From contig CABXVZ010000004.1 of NCBI GenBank assembly GCA_902515765.1, positions 1 to 64,000 of the forward strand: 64,000 bases of DNA, given 5' to 3'. The position numbers and the translations under genes are program-made. The notes below the pieces were generated by a model. That model was not told where the DNA came from, searched no databases, and saw nothing but the letters and a program-made list of their open reading frames with translations. Positions 56,064 to 64,000 of this stretch are shown here, piece after piece (position 1 is the first letter of the stretch; each line of letters starts with the position of its first letter). Source of the stretch: an uncultured Alphaproteobacteria bacterium. GTDB taxonomy: Bacteria; Pseudomonadota; Alphaproteobacteria; HIMB59.

Positions 56064-57398
56064 ATGACAAAAATTGCTTTAATAGGTACAGGGCCCTGTG
56101 GATTATCATTTCTAAGATCGCTACATCAAGCTCAAAAAAATGGTGAGAGTATTCCTGAAGTAGTGGCTTTTGACAAACAAAGCGATTGGGGCGGGCTGTG
56201 GAATTACACTTGGAGAACAGGGTCTGATCAATATGGTGATACTGTTCCTAATAGTATGTATCGGTACTTGTGGTCTAATGGACCAAAAGAATGTTTAGAA
56301 TTTGCAGATTATTCTTTTGATGAACACTTTAATAAACCCATTCCCTCTTTTCCTCCGCGAGAAGTTTTACAAAGTTACATTTTAGGAAGAGCAGAAAAAT
56401 CTGATGTTAAAAAATATGTAAAATTTAATACTACAGTAAGTAGTGTTGTAGATAACGGAAATGGTTTTGACATTACCTATACTAATAAATTAGATGGCTC
56501 TACTAACAAAGATAGTTTTGATAAACTAGTGGTAGCTAGTGGTCATTTCTCTGTTCCTTATATACCAGAGTATGAGGGTATGAATAGTTTTCCAGGAAGA
56601 ATTATGCACTCTCATGATTTTAGAGATGCAGAAGAATTTCGAAATAAGAATGTTGTAGTACTGGGAAGTAGTTACTCTGCAGAAGACGTAGCTCTTCAAT
56701 GCCATAAATATGGAGCTAAAAGTGTCACTATAGGTTATAGAAATAATCCAATGGGATTTAACTGGCCTGATGGAATGAAAGAAGTCCATTACATGGATAA
56801 AATTGATGGCAACAAAGCAATATTTAAAGATGGAACTGTTCAAGAAATGGATGCTCTTATTTTATGCACTGGCTATCTTCATAACTTCCCTTTTTTATCA
56901 GAAGATTTAAAATTAAAAACTCATAATAGATTGTATCCCCCAATGTTATACAAAGGTGTAGTATGGCAAAATAATCACAATTTATTCTACCTCGGTATGC
57001 AAGATCAATTTCACACATTTAACATGTTTGATGCCCAAGCATGGTATGTAAGAGATATTATCATGAATAAGATAGCTCTTCCGTCTGATGGTGATATGGC
57101 AAAAGATATTGATGATTGGGTTAAGAAAGAAGAGGCTTTAGAAGATGCCTTTCAAATGATTGATTTTCAAACAGATTACTGCTTAGATTTATGCTCTGCT
57201 GTTGACTATCCAAACATTGATTTTGAATTAATTAAAAAGAATTTCTATGAATGGGAACATCATAAAGAAGAAAATATCTTAACCTATAGAGATAAGTCTT
57301 TTCCTTCTCCTGTTACTGGTACAAAGGGCCCTTCTCATCATACATCCTGGTTAGATGCAATGGACGACTCAATGACAACATTCTTGAATACAAAATAA
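56064..57398 (+). CDS. tmm: Trimethylamine monooxygenase
   Basis: A 444-residue class B flavin monooxygenase that turns TMA into TMAO with NADPH and oxygen. FAD site GTGPCG (residues 8-13), FMO identifying motif FPGRIMHSHDF (176-186), NADP site GSSYSAEDVA (201-210), and the ILCTGYLHNFPFL segment. Length and wording match bacterial Tmm from marine bacteria. Strong AGGAGAGG ribosome site. Linked to tdm and the TMAO transporter, which supports TMA over other sulfide or amine substrates; Tmm enzymes can also oxidise DMS, known from family work. Confidence 0.9.
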   Translation: MTKIALIGTGPCGLSFLRSLHQAQKNGESIPEVVAFDKQSDWGGLWNYTWRTGSDQYGDTVPNSMYRYLWSNGPKECLEFADYSFDEHFNKPIPSFPPREVLQSYILGRAEKSDVKKYVKFNTTVSSVVDNGNGFDITYTNKLDGSTNKDSFDKLVVASGHFSVPYIPEYEGMNSFPGRIMHSHDFRDAEEFRNKNVVVLGSSYSAEDVALQCHKYGAKSVTIGYRNNPMGFNWPDGMKEVHYMDKIDGNKAIFKDGTVQEMDALILCTGYLHNFPFLSEDLKLKTHNRLYPPMLYKGVVWQNNHNLFYLGMQDQFHTFNMFDAQAWYVRDIIMNKIALPSDGDMAKDIDDWVKKEEALEDAFQMIDFQTDYCLDLCSAVDYPNIDFELIKKNFYEWEHHKEENILTYRDKSFPSPVTGTKGPSHHTSWLDAMDDSMTTFLNTK

Positions 57399-57407
57399 GT
57401 AATTAAT

Positions 57408-57581
57408 TTGTCTAATAGAACACTAAATTTTATTGGGTGGATTTTATTTATAATCTCTGCTGTGGGATTTATTATATCAAGTATTGGTAGTTTCTGGGCT
57501 ATGTTTGGGAGTCTGTTTTTCTTTGTGGCGTGTTTTGTTTTCTTAATTCCTTTTTTTAGAAAAGCAAAAGATAAAGATTAA
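57408..57581 (+). CDS. Small membrane protein after tmm
   Basis: A 57-residue gene from TTG 57408, ten bases after the tmm stop. It reads MSNRTLNFIGWILFIISAVG, then FIISSIGSFWAMFGSLFFFV and ACFVFLIPFFRKAKDKD: two membrane segments with a basic tail. No recognised family. It overlaps the end of the convergent GcvT-like gene by four bases. Co-transcription with tmm suggests a link to TMA or TMAO handling, but only by position. Confidence 0.5.
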   Translation: MSNRTLNFIGWILFIISAVGFIISSIGSFWAMFGSLFFFVACFVFLIPFFRKAKDKD

Positions 57582-58741
57582 GGAATTTTTTTATCTATCC
57601 CTTTTGGGATTAATTTTTCTTTGTCAAAAAAAGGTAATTCTATAATTTCACAATCGATTAATTTCTCTTGACTCTGAACTTTAACACTAAAATCAATCCA
57701 ACTGCCCGAATAATCAAATCTCACATACCCAACATATTTTTTAAGAGTTGGTGACCATGTGGCGGCAGTAAGGTATCCAACTTCTTGACCATTTGATAAA
57801 AATACTTTGGATCTATGAGCTATAAGATTGTCTGAAGTTATTCCAAATAATTTTTTTCCTTGTTTTTGAGAAGCTATTTCAAGAGATTTTTTTCCAATAA
57901 AATCTTCTCTACTGAGATCTACTAAAGATCCTAGACCAGCTTCATAGGGATTTATAGAGGAGTCAAAATCAGTATTGTTATCTAGTATTCCTGCTTCGAT
58001 TCTTCTTACATCCATTGACTCAAGTCCATCAAAAATTAATCCTAATGGTGCCCCAATCTCAATTATGCTATCCCAAATATTTTTATAATTTGTTTTTTTT
58101 CCTAAAGTATAAATTTCATAACCCATCTCTGAGGTCCAACCTGTTCTAGAAATATAAACATCTTGATTGGAGATTTTATAGAAACCTGAATGATAGTATT
58201 TCAGTTCATCATTAATAGAACCATTAGTTAATTTTGATAAAATTTCTTTTGAAAGTGGTCCTTGAATTTGTATTACTCTTGATAATGGGTCTGTTATCTT
58301 AAGGTCAAAGTTTTTTTGATGTGCTCTTAACCAAGTTTCAAGTGGACCATCAGGTTGGACATACCAAAATTTATTATCATCTAGTCTAAACATCACTCCA
58401 TCTATAAATATTCCCCCATCCTCATAGCAAGCAATTGCATACCTACCCCTACCAATTTTCATATCAGAAATTTTTCTAGTAAATACCTTATCTAAAAATT
58501 CTGAAGCTTGAGGACCTTCAATTTGAATTGGCTTTTCAGGAACATCATACATCACTGCTTTTCTTCTTAAATTCCAGTATGTATTTTCGACATCATTGCC
58601 TACAGAAGTTGCAAAATAGCGACCAGCATAAATACCATAAGAATTATTTTCTTTATGATAAAAATCAAAATAGGGTCCTTTATCAAATCTATTAAGACTA
58701 ATTGGTACTGTTCGAGATTTATCTAGAAAAACAGATGTCAT
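57578..58741 (-). CDS. GcvT-family folate-dependent (de)methylase, substrate unknown
   Basis: A 387-residue aminomethyltransferase-family protein. Family signs: EGPQASEFLDKVFTRKISDMKIGRGRYAIACYEDGGIF, IQGPLSKEIL, SRTGWTSEMGYEIYTLG, RRIEAGILDNNTDFD and NPYEAGLGSLVDLSREDFIGKKSLE. It is related to GcvT and DmdA but does not read like DmdA proper. Located directly downstream of tdm (20 bases), it may receive the formaldehyde or one-carbon unit from TMAO demethylation, or act on a methylated amine such as dimethylglycine. Both are inference. Confidence 0.8.
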   Translation of the reverse strand: MTSVFLDKSRTVPISLNRFDKGPYFDFYHKENNSYGIYAGRYFATSVGNDVENTYWNLRRKAVMYDVPEKPIQIEGPQASEFLDKVFTRKISDMKIGRGRYAIACYEDGGIFIDGVMFRLDDNKFWYVQPDGPLETWLRAHQKNFDLKITDPLSRVIQIQGPLSKEILSKLTNGSINDELKYYHSGFYKISNQDVYISRTGWTSEMGYEIYTLGKKTNYKNIWDSIIEIGAPLGLIFDGLESMDVRRIEAGILDNNTDFDSSINPYEAGLGSLVDLSREDFIGKKSLEIASQKQGKKLFGITSDNLIAHRSKVFLSNGQEVGYLTAATWSPTLKKYVGYVRFDYSGSWIDFSVKVQSQEKLIDCEIIELPFFDKEKLIPKGIDKKIP

Positions 58742-58761
58742 GTAATGGTATTAATTTATTC

Positions 58762-61113
58762 TTAGGCTTTCACTCGAGATTTTGTTGGATCATAAAATGG
58801 AAATGCTACAACCTTTGCCTTAATTCTTTTTTGGTGTCCATCAATTTTACCTATTTCAACTTCAGTGTTTAATTCACAATACTTGATGTTCATTTTGCAT
58901 AGTGCAATATTTTTGTTCAAGACAGGAGATTTCATTCCACTTGTAATCACTCCCACTTGTTCTCTGGCATTATTAGATGGATGAACACAATCTCCATGAC
59001 CACAGATTTCATTTCCTTCGATTTCTAAACCTACCAGTTTTCTTTGAGGATTAGCTTTTCTTTCAATCAAAGCTTCTTTCCCAATAAAATCGTCTTCTTT
59101 TGATTTAAGAGGGACTGTAAAACCAATTCCTGCTTCAAAAGGATCTGTTTGATCATCAAACTCATAATTAGCAAAAATTAAACCTGCCTCTATCCTTACT
59201 AAATCTAGTGCATCTAATCCCATTGGAGCTATTTCAAATTCTTTTCCAGCTTCCATAACAGCATCCCAGACCTCAGTAGCCTTACTTGGATGGCAAAAAA
59301 TTTCATATCCTAATTCTCCCGTGTAGCCAGTTCGTGAAACCATTAAAGGAATACCATCTAGAGTTTTGAGACGTGCAATAGTAAATCTAAACCACTCTAA
59401 ATCTTTTAAGGGGGTTTGATGAGGGGGTGTCCAGATAATTTTGTTTAAAATTTCTCTACTTTTAGGCCCTTGAACAGAAACATTATGAAGATTGTCAGTA
59501 GATGATTTAACCCAAACTTTTAAATTTAATTCTTTAGCTTTATTTCGAAGCCATTCACCACAGTACTCATCACCACAAATCCATCTAAAATTATCCTGTG
59601 TCATTTTAAAAATAGTTCCATCGTCTAACATTCCTCCATGGTCATAACACATTGCTGTATATACAACTTGACCAACTGAAAGTTTTCTAATGTTTCTTGT
59701 GCAAGTTCTTTGAAGTAGTTCCTCTGCATCCGGACCACTCACTTCAAATTTTCTAAGAGCAGACAAATCCATAATTATGGCTCTTTCTCTGCAAGCTTCG
59801 TACTCTTGAAGGGAACCGTAATTATTATAATTAGAGGCTAGCCAAAAACCTTTATACTCAATCAAGTTCTCAGTTAAGTCTGCTACTCTTGGGTGAAATC
59901 CTGTTTCTCTGGTTAGTTTAGGTTCTGAATCTGCTTTCATTCTGTAAGCCACTCCTTTGCTAAAAGGCTTATTAGGCCTATAAACTCTAACAAAAATATC
60001 AGTAGGATTCCATCCATTAGCAGCATCTACATCATCAGGACACGCTGAGGAAACACAAACAAGATTTTTAAGAGCTTTAAACATTATATAATCTCCTGGT
60101 CTAGACCAAGGTTCATCAAAAATAAGAGCATTATTTGCATCAATAGCTGTGTTGTAGAAAAGATTGATCGCATTCCATCCTAATCTTTTTCTCAGAGTAA
60201 ATTTATTGAGAGCAAAATTAAAATTATCAGAGCAATTGGGGTGACCGAAATAACCAAGATCATCATAAAATTTCGAGGTACAAGCTGTACCAAAAGTATC
60301 ATGACGGCCAACCGTATCTCGATAGACTTCTAACATAGGAAATTGATTTTCATCATAGTATTTAGAATGAAGACCTGGCATGGGGAAGGCACTTCCCATT
60401 AAATATCTACTATTGGTAGTATCTATGCCAAGCTCTTGGCCTTTATGAAGTTTCTCTGCATCAAAAGCCATGAAATCAGAACACTGTCTTCCAAAAATAT
60501 CAATTACCTGGATAAAATCACCCTCTTGTACTTCATAAGCCGCTGCCGTGTATCTTTTAACAAAAATTTCTTCTATTGGGTCCATTAGGGGATCAGGAAG
60601 TAGGAATTCACCCTCCTCTCTCTTTCGAGATCTTTCAACTATTACTCTTAATTCTGAAGCTGGAAGTTTTTCATGAGTTATCTCACTATCACCAGGTGCT
60701 GATAAAATACAAATTGATTGATCATTTGATTGGAATTCTTCTATTGAATTAGCTAAAGAGCTTTCAGAAAAAACTAATATTGATTTATCAATTGACTCAA
60801 TCTCATATCCTAAATTTTTTAATTTATATTTAGCTATTTGAGCTGACTCTTCATTGGTCATTAAAATATTTTTTGTAAGCTCACCTTTGTGATTATGTTT
60901 AAGGCTTAAAGGTGATAGGTCACATTCTCCTTTTGAAGAAAAACAAACTAGCTCAGCCTGTTGATGGCCTTCAATATTAATAATCTTAAATTTATCTCCA
61001 GGTTCTAGTTTTAAAGTTACAGATCCCCCAGCGTTAACGAGATAATTCTCTAAATCATTTCCCAGTGCTGGAAGGCCAGGTTCGTAAGGTTTAGTAATTC
61101 TAGGTATGATCAT
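58762..61113 (-). CDS. tdm: Trimethylamine N-oxide demethylase (aldolase)
   Basis: A 783-residue two-domain enzyme splitting TMAO into dimethylamine and formaldehyde. Residues about 1-400 are DUF1989-like, the metal-bearing catalytic part, with conserved Cys/His in VGRHDTFGTACTSKFYDD, GHPNCSDNFNF and CVSSACPDDVDAANGWNPTD. Residues about 410-780 are a GcvT-like folate domain (MDLSALRKFEVSGPDAEELL; SRTGYTGELGYEIFCHPS; DPFEAGIGFTVPLK). The length and fused layout match known Tdm. Context: TmoWV upstream, tmm nearby. Confidence 0.92.
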   Translation of the reverse strand: MIIPRITKPYEPGLPALGNDLENYLVNAGGSVTLKLEPGDKFKIINIEGHQQAELVCFSSKGECDLSPLSLKHNHKGELTKNILMTNEESAQIAKYKLKNLGYEIESIDKSILVFSESSLANSIEEFQSNDQSICILSAPGDSEITHEKLPASELRVIVERSRKREEGEFLLPDPLMDPIEEIFVKRYTAAAYEVQEGDFIQVIDIFGRQCSDFMAFDAEKLHKGQELGIDTTNSRYLMGSAFPMPGLHSKYYDENQFPMLEVYRDTVGRHDTFGTACTSKFYDDLGYFGHPNCSDNFNFALNKFTLRKRLGWNAINLFYNTAIDANNALIFDEPWSRPGDYIMFKALKNLVCVSSACPDDVDAANGWNPTDIFVRVYRPNKPFSKGVAYRMKADSEPKLTRETGFHPRVADLTENLIEYKGFWLASNYNNYGSLQEYEACRERAIIMDLSALRKFEVSGPDAEELLQRTCTRNIRKLSVGQVVYTAMCYDHGGMLDDGTIFKMTQDNFRWICGDEYCGEWLRNKAKELNLKVWVKSSTDNLHNVSVQGPKSREILNKIIWTPPHQTPLKDLEWFRFTIARLKTLDGIPLMVSRTGYTGELGYEIFCHPSKATEVWDAVMEAGKEFEIAPMGLDALDLVRIEAGLIFANYEFDDQTDPFEAGIGFTVPLKSKEDDFIGKEALIERKANPQRKLVGLEIEGNEICGHGDCVHPSNNAREQVGVITSGMKSPVLNKNIALCKMNIKYCELNTEVEIGKIDGHQKRIKAKVVAFPFYDPTKSRVKA

Positions 61114-61128
61114 GATTAACTTTTAATA

Positions 61129-63204
61129 TTATAATAGACCAAGTGCTTTTTTTCTATCTTCTGCCCATTTTCTTACAATAACATCTACTGATATAGCAAT
61201 TAAAGAAACAAACACCCCTAAAGTCAAAGCTACTCCCGCTCCGTCTTTTGTTCGAGATAAAGCTCCAAATATAATCTGGCCTAAATCTTCTGTTCCAATT
61301 AAAGCTCCCAAGATTACCATTTGGAGAGAAAAGACCACTGTTTGGTTTACACCAAGCATAATTGTTGGAAAGGCAATTGGAATTTCAATATTCGTCCATC
61401 TCTGCATTCGAGAAACACCAGACATAGTTCCAGCCTCATGAAGGGAAAGAGGAACGCTCTTGAGACCCCATACAGTGTAACGTGTAGCAGGAACAGTAGC
61501 ATAAATAATAGCTGCTATTAAAACTGAAGTATCTGTAATATTAAAAAGGAAGATTACTGGAATAAGATAGACGAAAGATGGAAAGGTCTCAAAAAAATCA
61601 CAAACAGAGAGAATAAATCGAGACCCTCTTTCTGTTTGTGAAAAGATAGAGCCCACAATTATTCCATTGAGAGATGCCATTAAAACTGCAAAGGTAGCCA
61701 TGTACATTGTAATTAATGCACGATCCCAATATTCTGATAAAGCTATAAAGAGTAACATACCTCCAACTATTAACCCCGTTCTTAGCCCACCAACTATATA
61801 AGCAACTCCCATAGCTAAAGTAAAAGTAGATATGACAGGCATACCTAAATATGCTTTTTTCATAGGACCCAAAACTTGAGTTAATAAAAATTTATTAAAA
61901 GTATTTAAAGTATAAAAAAAAGTATCCCATACCCAATCAACACCTGCATCAATGTAATGAGCAATTGTCAAACCTTTTTCAATTGGAATTATGTAAAGAT
62001 AATTAATTTTATCAAAATATCCATTTGCGATAAAAGCAATAATAGAGAAAACAAGAATGGCTGTAGCAAAAATAATCAGGGATCTATGTCTTTGAAATAA
62101 AGTTAAATTTTCAAAATAATCTACTGGCTTGTTAGCCCAAGCTTTAGTAAATCTATCTAAGATAACTGCAATGATAACAATACACAAACCTGCTTCAGCA
62201 GCTTTTCCAATTTTTAAACTATTCAATGCAATTTTTAAATTCAAACCCAAGCCTTTGGCTCCAACAAAGGATGCAATTACTACCATAGCTAAACATTGCA
62301 TGATTACAGTATTGACTCCGTTTAAAATATCTCTTCTTGCCGTAGGGATTAGAACCTTAAATAATAACTGAGATTTGGTACAACCACTCATTAGCCCTGC
62401 TTCAACCACCTCTGGTGAAATCCTTTTTAAACCTAAGATTGTATTTCTGATCATAGGAGGCGTTGCAATAATAATAGTAGCTATTGAACCTGCATGATCA
62501 CCTAGTCCAAAAAGAGCTATAATAGGAACTAAATAGGCAAATTGAGGCATTGTTTGCATCACGTTTAAGACTGGTTGGAGAGCTGTTTCAACTTTCTTAT
62601 CTAAGTAACCCCAAATACCAAAGGAGAGACCCAAAACAAAACAAATAGGAGTAGTGATCAAAACAAAAGAAAGTGTTTGAATAGAGGGAACCCAATTGCC
62701 AAAGATAGCAATATATACGGCACCTATTCCTCCTAATAAACCAAGTCGAAATCCATTCAACTGATATCCTAAAATAAAAGCTCCTACAGCACCTGCCGTC
62801 CATGGTAAGGCTGGCCAAGATAACCAATCATTTTCTTTCAACCAGGCATCGTTAACAAAGACATCTATAATTTTATCTCCGCCTAATAATAATTCTCTTA
62901 CAAATGTAATTAAAAATAATAAACCTTGAGATACAGCTTTTGTAAATTCACGAAAGGCTGCTTTTTCTTCATACATTTCAAAGATAGGGTCCCAAACCTT
63001 TAAAGGAAACCAATCGTAGAGTGCTGAAAAAATTACGTTATTAATTGCTAGAGGGATACCTTTAAGAAGAGAAGGCAATCTCCAGAAATAATTTCCATCA
63101 TTATGAGGAACTAAATGATATAAAGCAAAAAATAAAACTAATAAGATACCAAACTGAGTTGGTTTTGAATTTCTAACTGTGTCTAAATAATTCTTATCCA
63201 CCAA
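61129..63204 (-). CDS. tmoW: TMAO/glycine betaine ABC transporter permease, two fused domains
   Basis: A 691-residue protein with two ProW/OpuA-type permease domains joined in one chain. Each half has an EAA-type contact for the ATPase: EAGLMSGCTKSQLLFKVLIP and EAGTMSGVSRMQRWTNIEIP. About ten membrane helices can be traced. The start is TTG at 63204, overlapping the ATPase gene stop. TMAO is the preferred call because of tdm downstream and tmm nearby; glycine betaine or choline uptake cannot be excluded. The binding protein (TmoX) would be outside the window. Confidence 0.85.
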   Translation of the reverse strand: MVDKNYLDTVRNSKPTQFGILLVLFFALYHLVPHNDGNYFWRLPSLLKGIPLAINNVIFSALYDWFPLKVWDPIFEMYEEKAAFREFTKAVSQGLLFLITFVRELLLGGDKIIDVFVNDAWLKENDWLSWPALPWTAGAVGAFILGYQLNGFRLGLLGGIGAVYIAIFGNWVPSIQTLSFVLITTPICFVLGLSFGIWGYLDKKVETALQPVLNVMQTMPQFAYLVPIIALFGLGDHAGSIATIIIATPPMIRNTILGLKRISPEVVEAGLMSGCTKSQLLFKVLIPTARRDILNGVNTVIMQCLAMVVIASFVGAKGLGLNLKIALNSLKIGKAAEAGLCIVIIAVILDRFTKAWANKPVDYFENLTLFQRHRSLIIFATAILVFSIIAFIANGYFDKINYLYIIPIEKGLTIAHYIDAGVDWVWDTFFYTLNTFNKFLLTQVLGPMKKAYLGMPVISTFTLAMGVAYIVGGLRTGLIVGGMLLFIALSEYWDRALITMYMATFAVLMASLNGIIVGSIFSQTERGSRFILSVCDFFETFPSFVYLIPVIFLFNITDTSVLIAAIIYATVPATRYTVWGLKSVPLSLHEAGTMSGVSRMQRWTNIEIPIAFPTIMLGVNQTVVFSLQMVILGALIGTEDLGQIIFGALSRTKDGAGVALTLGVFVSLIAISVDVIVRKWAEDRKKALGLL

Positions 63205-64000
63205 ATAAAACTTTAATTACCTTAGAGGGATTTATAGAGCCCACTATATTGCTATTTTCATCAGTAACTTTAATAATTTCTTTACTGTTTAAAATTTTTT
63301 CAGCAACTGTTTCAATAATTTCATTTTTAGAAATTGCAAAATCACTGGAAGCATTGGGGTCTACCCCATCCATTATGGACTCAATCTTTAGTACTTTTTC
63401 TCTTGGTACATCTTCCGTAAATCTTTTGACATAATCTGTAGCAGGATTGAGAACAATGTTATCTGGTTTATCTAACTGTTCAATAATTCCATCTTTCATA
63501 ATTGCTATTCTATCAGCTAACCTGAGAGCCTCATCAAAATCATGCGTAACAAACATAATTGTTTTATTTAAAACTGATTGGAGTCTTAGAAATTCATCTT
63601 GCATCTCTTTTCTTATGAGAGGGTCTAGAGCAGAGAAGGGTTCATCTAAGAACCAAATATCTGGTTCAACTGCTAGAGATCGTGCAATACCTACCCTCTG
63701 CTGTTGACCACCTGATAGCTCTCTTGGGAAATAATTTTCTCTACCTTTTAAGCCAACAAGTTCAACCATCTCTAAAGCTTTTTGTATGCTGTTATCCGTA
63801 GTGACTCCTTTTACCTGAAGGGGGAATGCAATGTTTTCTAAAACTGTTTTATGAGGTAAAAGGGCAAAATTTTGAAAAACCATCCCCATTTTCTCTCTTC
63901 TCAGTTCAATTAGTTGTTTATTATTCATCAAGCAAATATCTTCTCCATCCACTAAGATCTTTCCTGCTGTAGCTTCGGTTAATCTTGATATACATCTCAA
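63194..64000 (-). CDS. tmoV: TMAO/glycine betaine ABC transporter ATPase, partial
   Basis: The 3' part of an ATPase gene; the N-terminus with the Walker A motif lies beyond base 64000, and an apparent MRCISRL start is internal (homologues read TLMRCINRL there). Visible: Q-loop MVFQNFALLPHKTVLENI, signature LSGGQQQRVGIARSL, Walker B IWFLDEPFSALDP, H-loop MFVTHDFDEAL, and a C-terminal CBS-type region (DENSNIVGSINPSKVIKVLFGG). The ProV/OpuAA family uses the CBS part to sense ionic strength. Transcribed toward tmoW. Confidence 0.87.
   Translation of the reverse strand: MRCISRLTEATAGKILVDGEDICLMNNKQLIELRREKMGMVFQNFALLPHKTVLENIAFPLQVKGVTTDNSIQKALEMVELVGLKGRENYFPRELSGGQQQRVGIARSLAVEPDIWFLDEPFSALDPLIRKEMQDEFLRLQSVLNKTIMFVTHDFDEALRLADRIAIMKDGIIEQLDKPDNIVLNPATDYVKRFTEDVPREKVLKIESIMDGVDPNASSDFAISKNEIIETVAEKILNSKEIIKVTDENSNIVGSINPSKVIKVLFGG

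Noticed and set aside
57578-58741. DmdA (DMSP demethylase)
   Set aside because: GcvT-family relative, but the N-terminal and middle wording do not match marine DmdA as I know it; left as unknown GcvT-like.
63194-64000. Complete ATPase gene starting at the internal ATG
   Set aside because: Walker A would be missing; the MRCI segment is the residue stretch that follows Walker A in relatives, so the gene is cut by the window edge.

Overview
The window is AT-rich (about one-third G+C by eye), densely packed and without insertion sequences, phage genes or CRISPR arrays. Gene content suggests a streamlined marine alphaproteobacterium: the tig-clpP-clpX-lon-hupB block, the sufBCDS-T-A operon, a marine-type Amt transporter, and a complete-looking trimethylamine/TMAO and N-methylglutamate gene set. 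A SAR11-, HIMB59/AEGEAN-169- or SAR116-like lineage would fit; this is inference, because no rRNA is present.

Left end (1-5300): the tail of pilT, then four overlapping type IV minor-pilin genes (FimT/GspH-, PilV-, PilW- and PilX-like). The PilX-like protein carries a laminin-G-like domain. Two unrecognised envelope-type proteins follow. At 5312-7351 lies a glutaminase with the N-terminal helical domain, catalytic domain and ankyrin repeats of animal kidney-type glutaminase. A small hypothetical gene and a probable frameshifted remnant precede two tRNAs (Asp, Val).

Housekeeping core (8604-33081): HU, Lon, ClpX, ClpP and trigger factor on the minus strand; tRNA-Leu and tRNA-His; glnB-glnA on plus, convergent with a short glnE; dusA; hisI-thrS (ThrRS lacks a normal TGS domain); two EamA-type transporters; suf operon; mnmA; a small alpha/beta hydrolase; anmK; tyrS.

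Nitrogen and methylated-amine region (33074-64000): two GS-like ligases and gmaS, an Amt transporter, two MgsABC-like synthase sets, a heterotetrameric N-methylglutamate dehydrogenase (MgdABCD), an IclR regulator, trimethylamine monooxygenase (Tmm), TMAO demethylase (Tdm), a GcvT-like protein, and the TMAO-type ABC transporter permease and ATPase (TmoW, TmoV; the latter cut by the window edge). Expected flow: TMAO is imported or made from TMA by Tmm; Tdm gives dimethylamine and formaldehyde; methylamine is glutamylated by GmaS; MgsABC makes N-methylglutamate; MgdABCD regenerates glutamate and passes the one-carbon unit to folate. The dimethylamine monooxygenase step is not in the window.

The most interesting element is the second cassette at 40375-46846: single-subunit FAD oxidoreductase, GS-like ligase, a full MgsABC paralogue set and a lysine-rich unknown. 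It looks like a parallel N-alkylglutamate pathway for an unidentified amine. A shared palindrome, TGTTTCA-N5-TGAAACA, lies in front of this cassette, in front of iclR, and between mgdA and tmm, suggesting one IclR regulon. The two MgsC copies differ in that the mgd-linked copy has lost all three iron-sulfur cysteines.
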